Shown here: piece after piece, positions 6,431 through 6,826 of the stretch
How positions within the stretch are numbered: position 1 is the first letter of the stretch
How the letters are laid out: each line of letters begins with the position of its first letter
Assembly (NCBI GenBank): GCA_005884985.1
Contig: VAYK01000223.1
Location: forward strand, 1-6,826
Length of the DNA stretch: 6,826 nucleotides
From: Actinomycetota bacterium
Lineage (GTDB): Bacteria > Actinomycetota > Thermoleophilia > Solirubrobacterales > 70-9
Direction of reading: 5' to 3'
Position numbers and translations under genes: made by a program
The notes under the pieces: generated by a model
What the model was told of the DNA's origin: nothing
Seen by the model: the letters and a program-made list of their open reading frames with translations, nothing else
Databases searched by the model: none

Positions 6431-6826
6431 GATCCGCGCGTCGCTGGCCAGCTCGACGGCGGGCTCGCGCGCTGGCACGGGCTCGTCGCCACCCTCCGCG
6501 GTGGCCTCGGCCTCCAGCCGCGCCCGTTCCTCGGCTTCCGCCTCCATCCGCGCCCGCTCCTCGGTGCTGAGCTCGCGCTGGGGCTCGATCGTGATCGGCT
6601 CCAGCTCGGCTCCGGGAGGCTTCTTTTCCTGCTCCTCGGACTCGGAACCCTCGGAAGGCTTAGCTTCGGCTTCCACCTCCTCCGGAGGCTCGGCCTCAGA
6701 CGTCTCCTCGTCCTCAGGAGACTCGGATGCGTCGCCCTGCGGCTCGTCGGCGGCGCCCTCCTCCGCGCGCGGCTCCTCCGCCGCGGGCTGCTCCTGGGCA
6801 GCCTGATCCTCCGGCGTGGCCTCTTC
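6431..6826 (-). other. Acidic, disorder-like N-terminal extension of S9
   Basis: From the right edge to the S9 core (starting about IQATGKRKT) the frame encodes 132 residues dominated by Glu, Ala, Pro and Ser. The first 50 visible codons contain 17 Glu and 4 Asp but one Arg and no Lys. There is no stop codon, no signal peptide and no hydrophobic segment. The other minus-strand frames here look like shadows (one Arg-rich, the other with an early stop). Actinobacterial S9 proteins commonly have a short acidic leader; this one is much longer. It could also be the tail of an upstream partner such as L13 fused to S9, which the window cannot show. Confidence 0.65.
6503..6562 (-). repeat. 30-bp tandem duplication (two copies) in the S9 extension
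   Basis: Two adjacent 30-bp units, 6503-6532 and 6533-6562, match at 26 of 30 positions. On the minus strand they encode EERARMEAEA followed by EERARLEAEA. The period is a multiple of three, so the frame is kept. The unit has a charged, helix-favouring pattern and probably arose by in-frame slippage or duplication. Confidence 0.8.

Larger units (their letters stand above)
6079..6826 (-). pseudogene. rpsI: 30S ribosomal protein S9, frameshifted as read, 5' end outside window
   Basis: S9 sits in the 30S head and its C-terminal SKR tail reaches the P-site tRNA. The front of the core is clear in one frame: GKRKTSIARVILRAG, then NKRSLEEYFPR, QPLLTSGYEGKVDVRVRVHGG, ending near 6239. The rest is in another frame from 6237: VRHGIARALTEIDGDLRGEL, ending KARKRPQFSKR and TAG at 6079-6081. 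Between HGG and VRHG the family has about eight residues (G-x-x-G-Q-A-G-A); here one base remains. That implies a loss of about 23 nt, which removes the S9 signature and shifts the frame. Before the core is a Glu-rich extension of over 130 residues, open to the window edge. Candidate internal starts are GTG 6676 (after GGAGGAG, tight spacing) and ATG 6547 (GAGGAG 9 nt upstream), but the true start may lie outside. Being otherwise well conserved, this may be a recent mutation or an assembly error. Confidence 0.85.

Overview
This window is a compact, high-GC (clearly above 65%) bacterial housekeeping block with every gene on the minus strand. In transcription order, right to left, it holds rpsI (ribosomal protein S9, 5' end beyond the window), glmM, glmS, acpS, nnr (NAD(P)HX epimerase/dehydratase) and alr (3' end beyond the window). 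No gap between genes exceeds 50 nt. I see no tRNA, rRNA, CRISPR array, insertion sequence or convincing terminator.

The gene order, high GC, frequent GTG start codons and protein style point to an actinobacterium. The rpsI-glmM-glmS-acpS-nnr-alr order is familiar from actinomycete genomes. The S9 core suggests a deep-branching class such as Thermoleophilia, but this is inference without any search.

The layout suggests one transcription unit with coupled translation. The rpsI stop and glmM start share one base (TAGTG). glmM to glmS is 40 nt, glmS to acpS 2 nt and acpS to nnr 50 nt. nnr and alr overlap by 4 nt (ATGA). GlmS makes glucosamine-6-phosphate from fructose-6-phosphate and glutamine, and GlmM isomerises it to glucosamine-1-phosphate on the way to UDP-GlcNAc. 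Alr supplies D-alanine for peptidoglycan. AcpS activates acyl carrier protein for lipid synthesis. Nnr repairs damaged NAD(P)H. The cluster therefore joins a ribosomal gene to envelope-precursor supply.

The window is mostly ordinary, with its oddities concentrated in rpsI. First, S9 carries a glutamate-rich N-terminal extension of more than 130 residues that runs off the window. Second, the S9 core is broken: the conserved GGGxxGQAGA segment is missing, consistent with a loss of about 23 nt near position 6238, and the rest of S9 continues in another frame. The frame of the S9 front half then runs without a stop into glmM, giving an artificial-looking S9-GlmM fusion ORF. This is a real mutation or an assembly error, and reads would decide. 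GlmS also has a glycine-rich insertion and a His-to-Leu change next to its oxyanion-hole asparagine. I found no evidence of a new defence, mobile or regulatory system.
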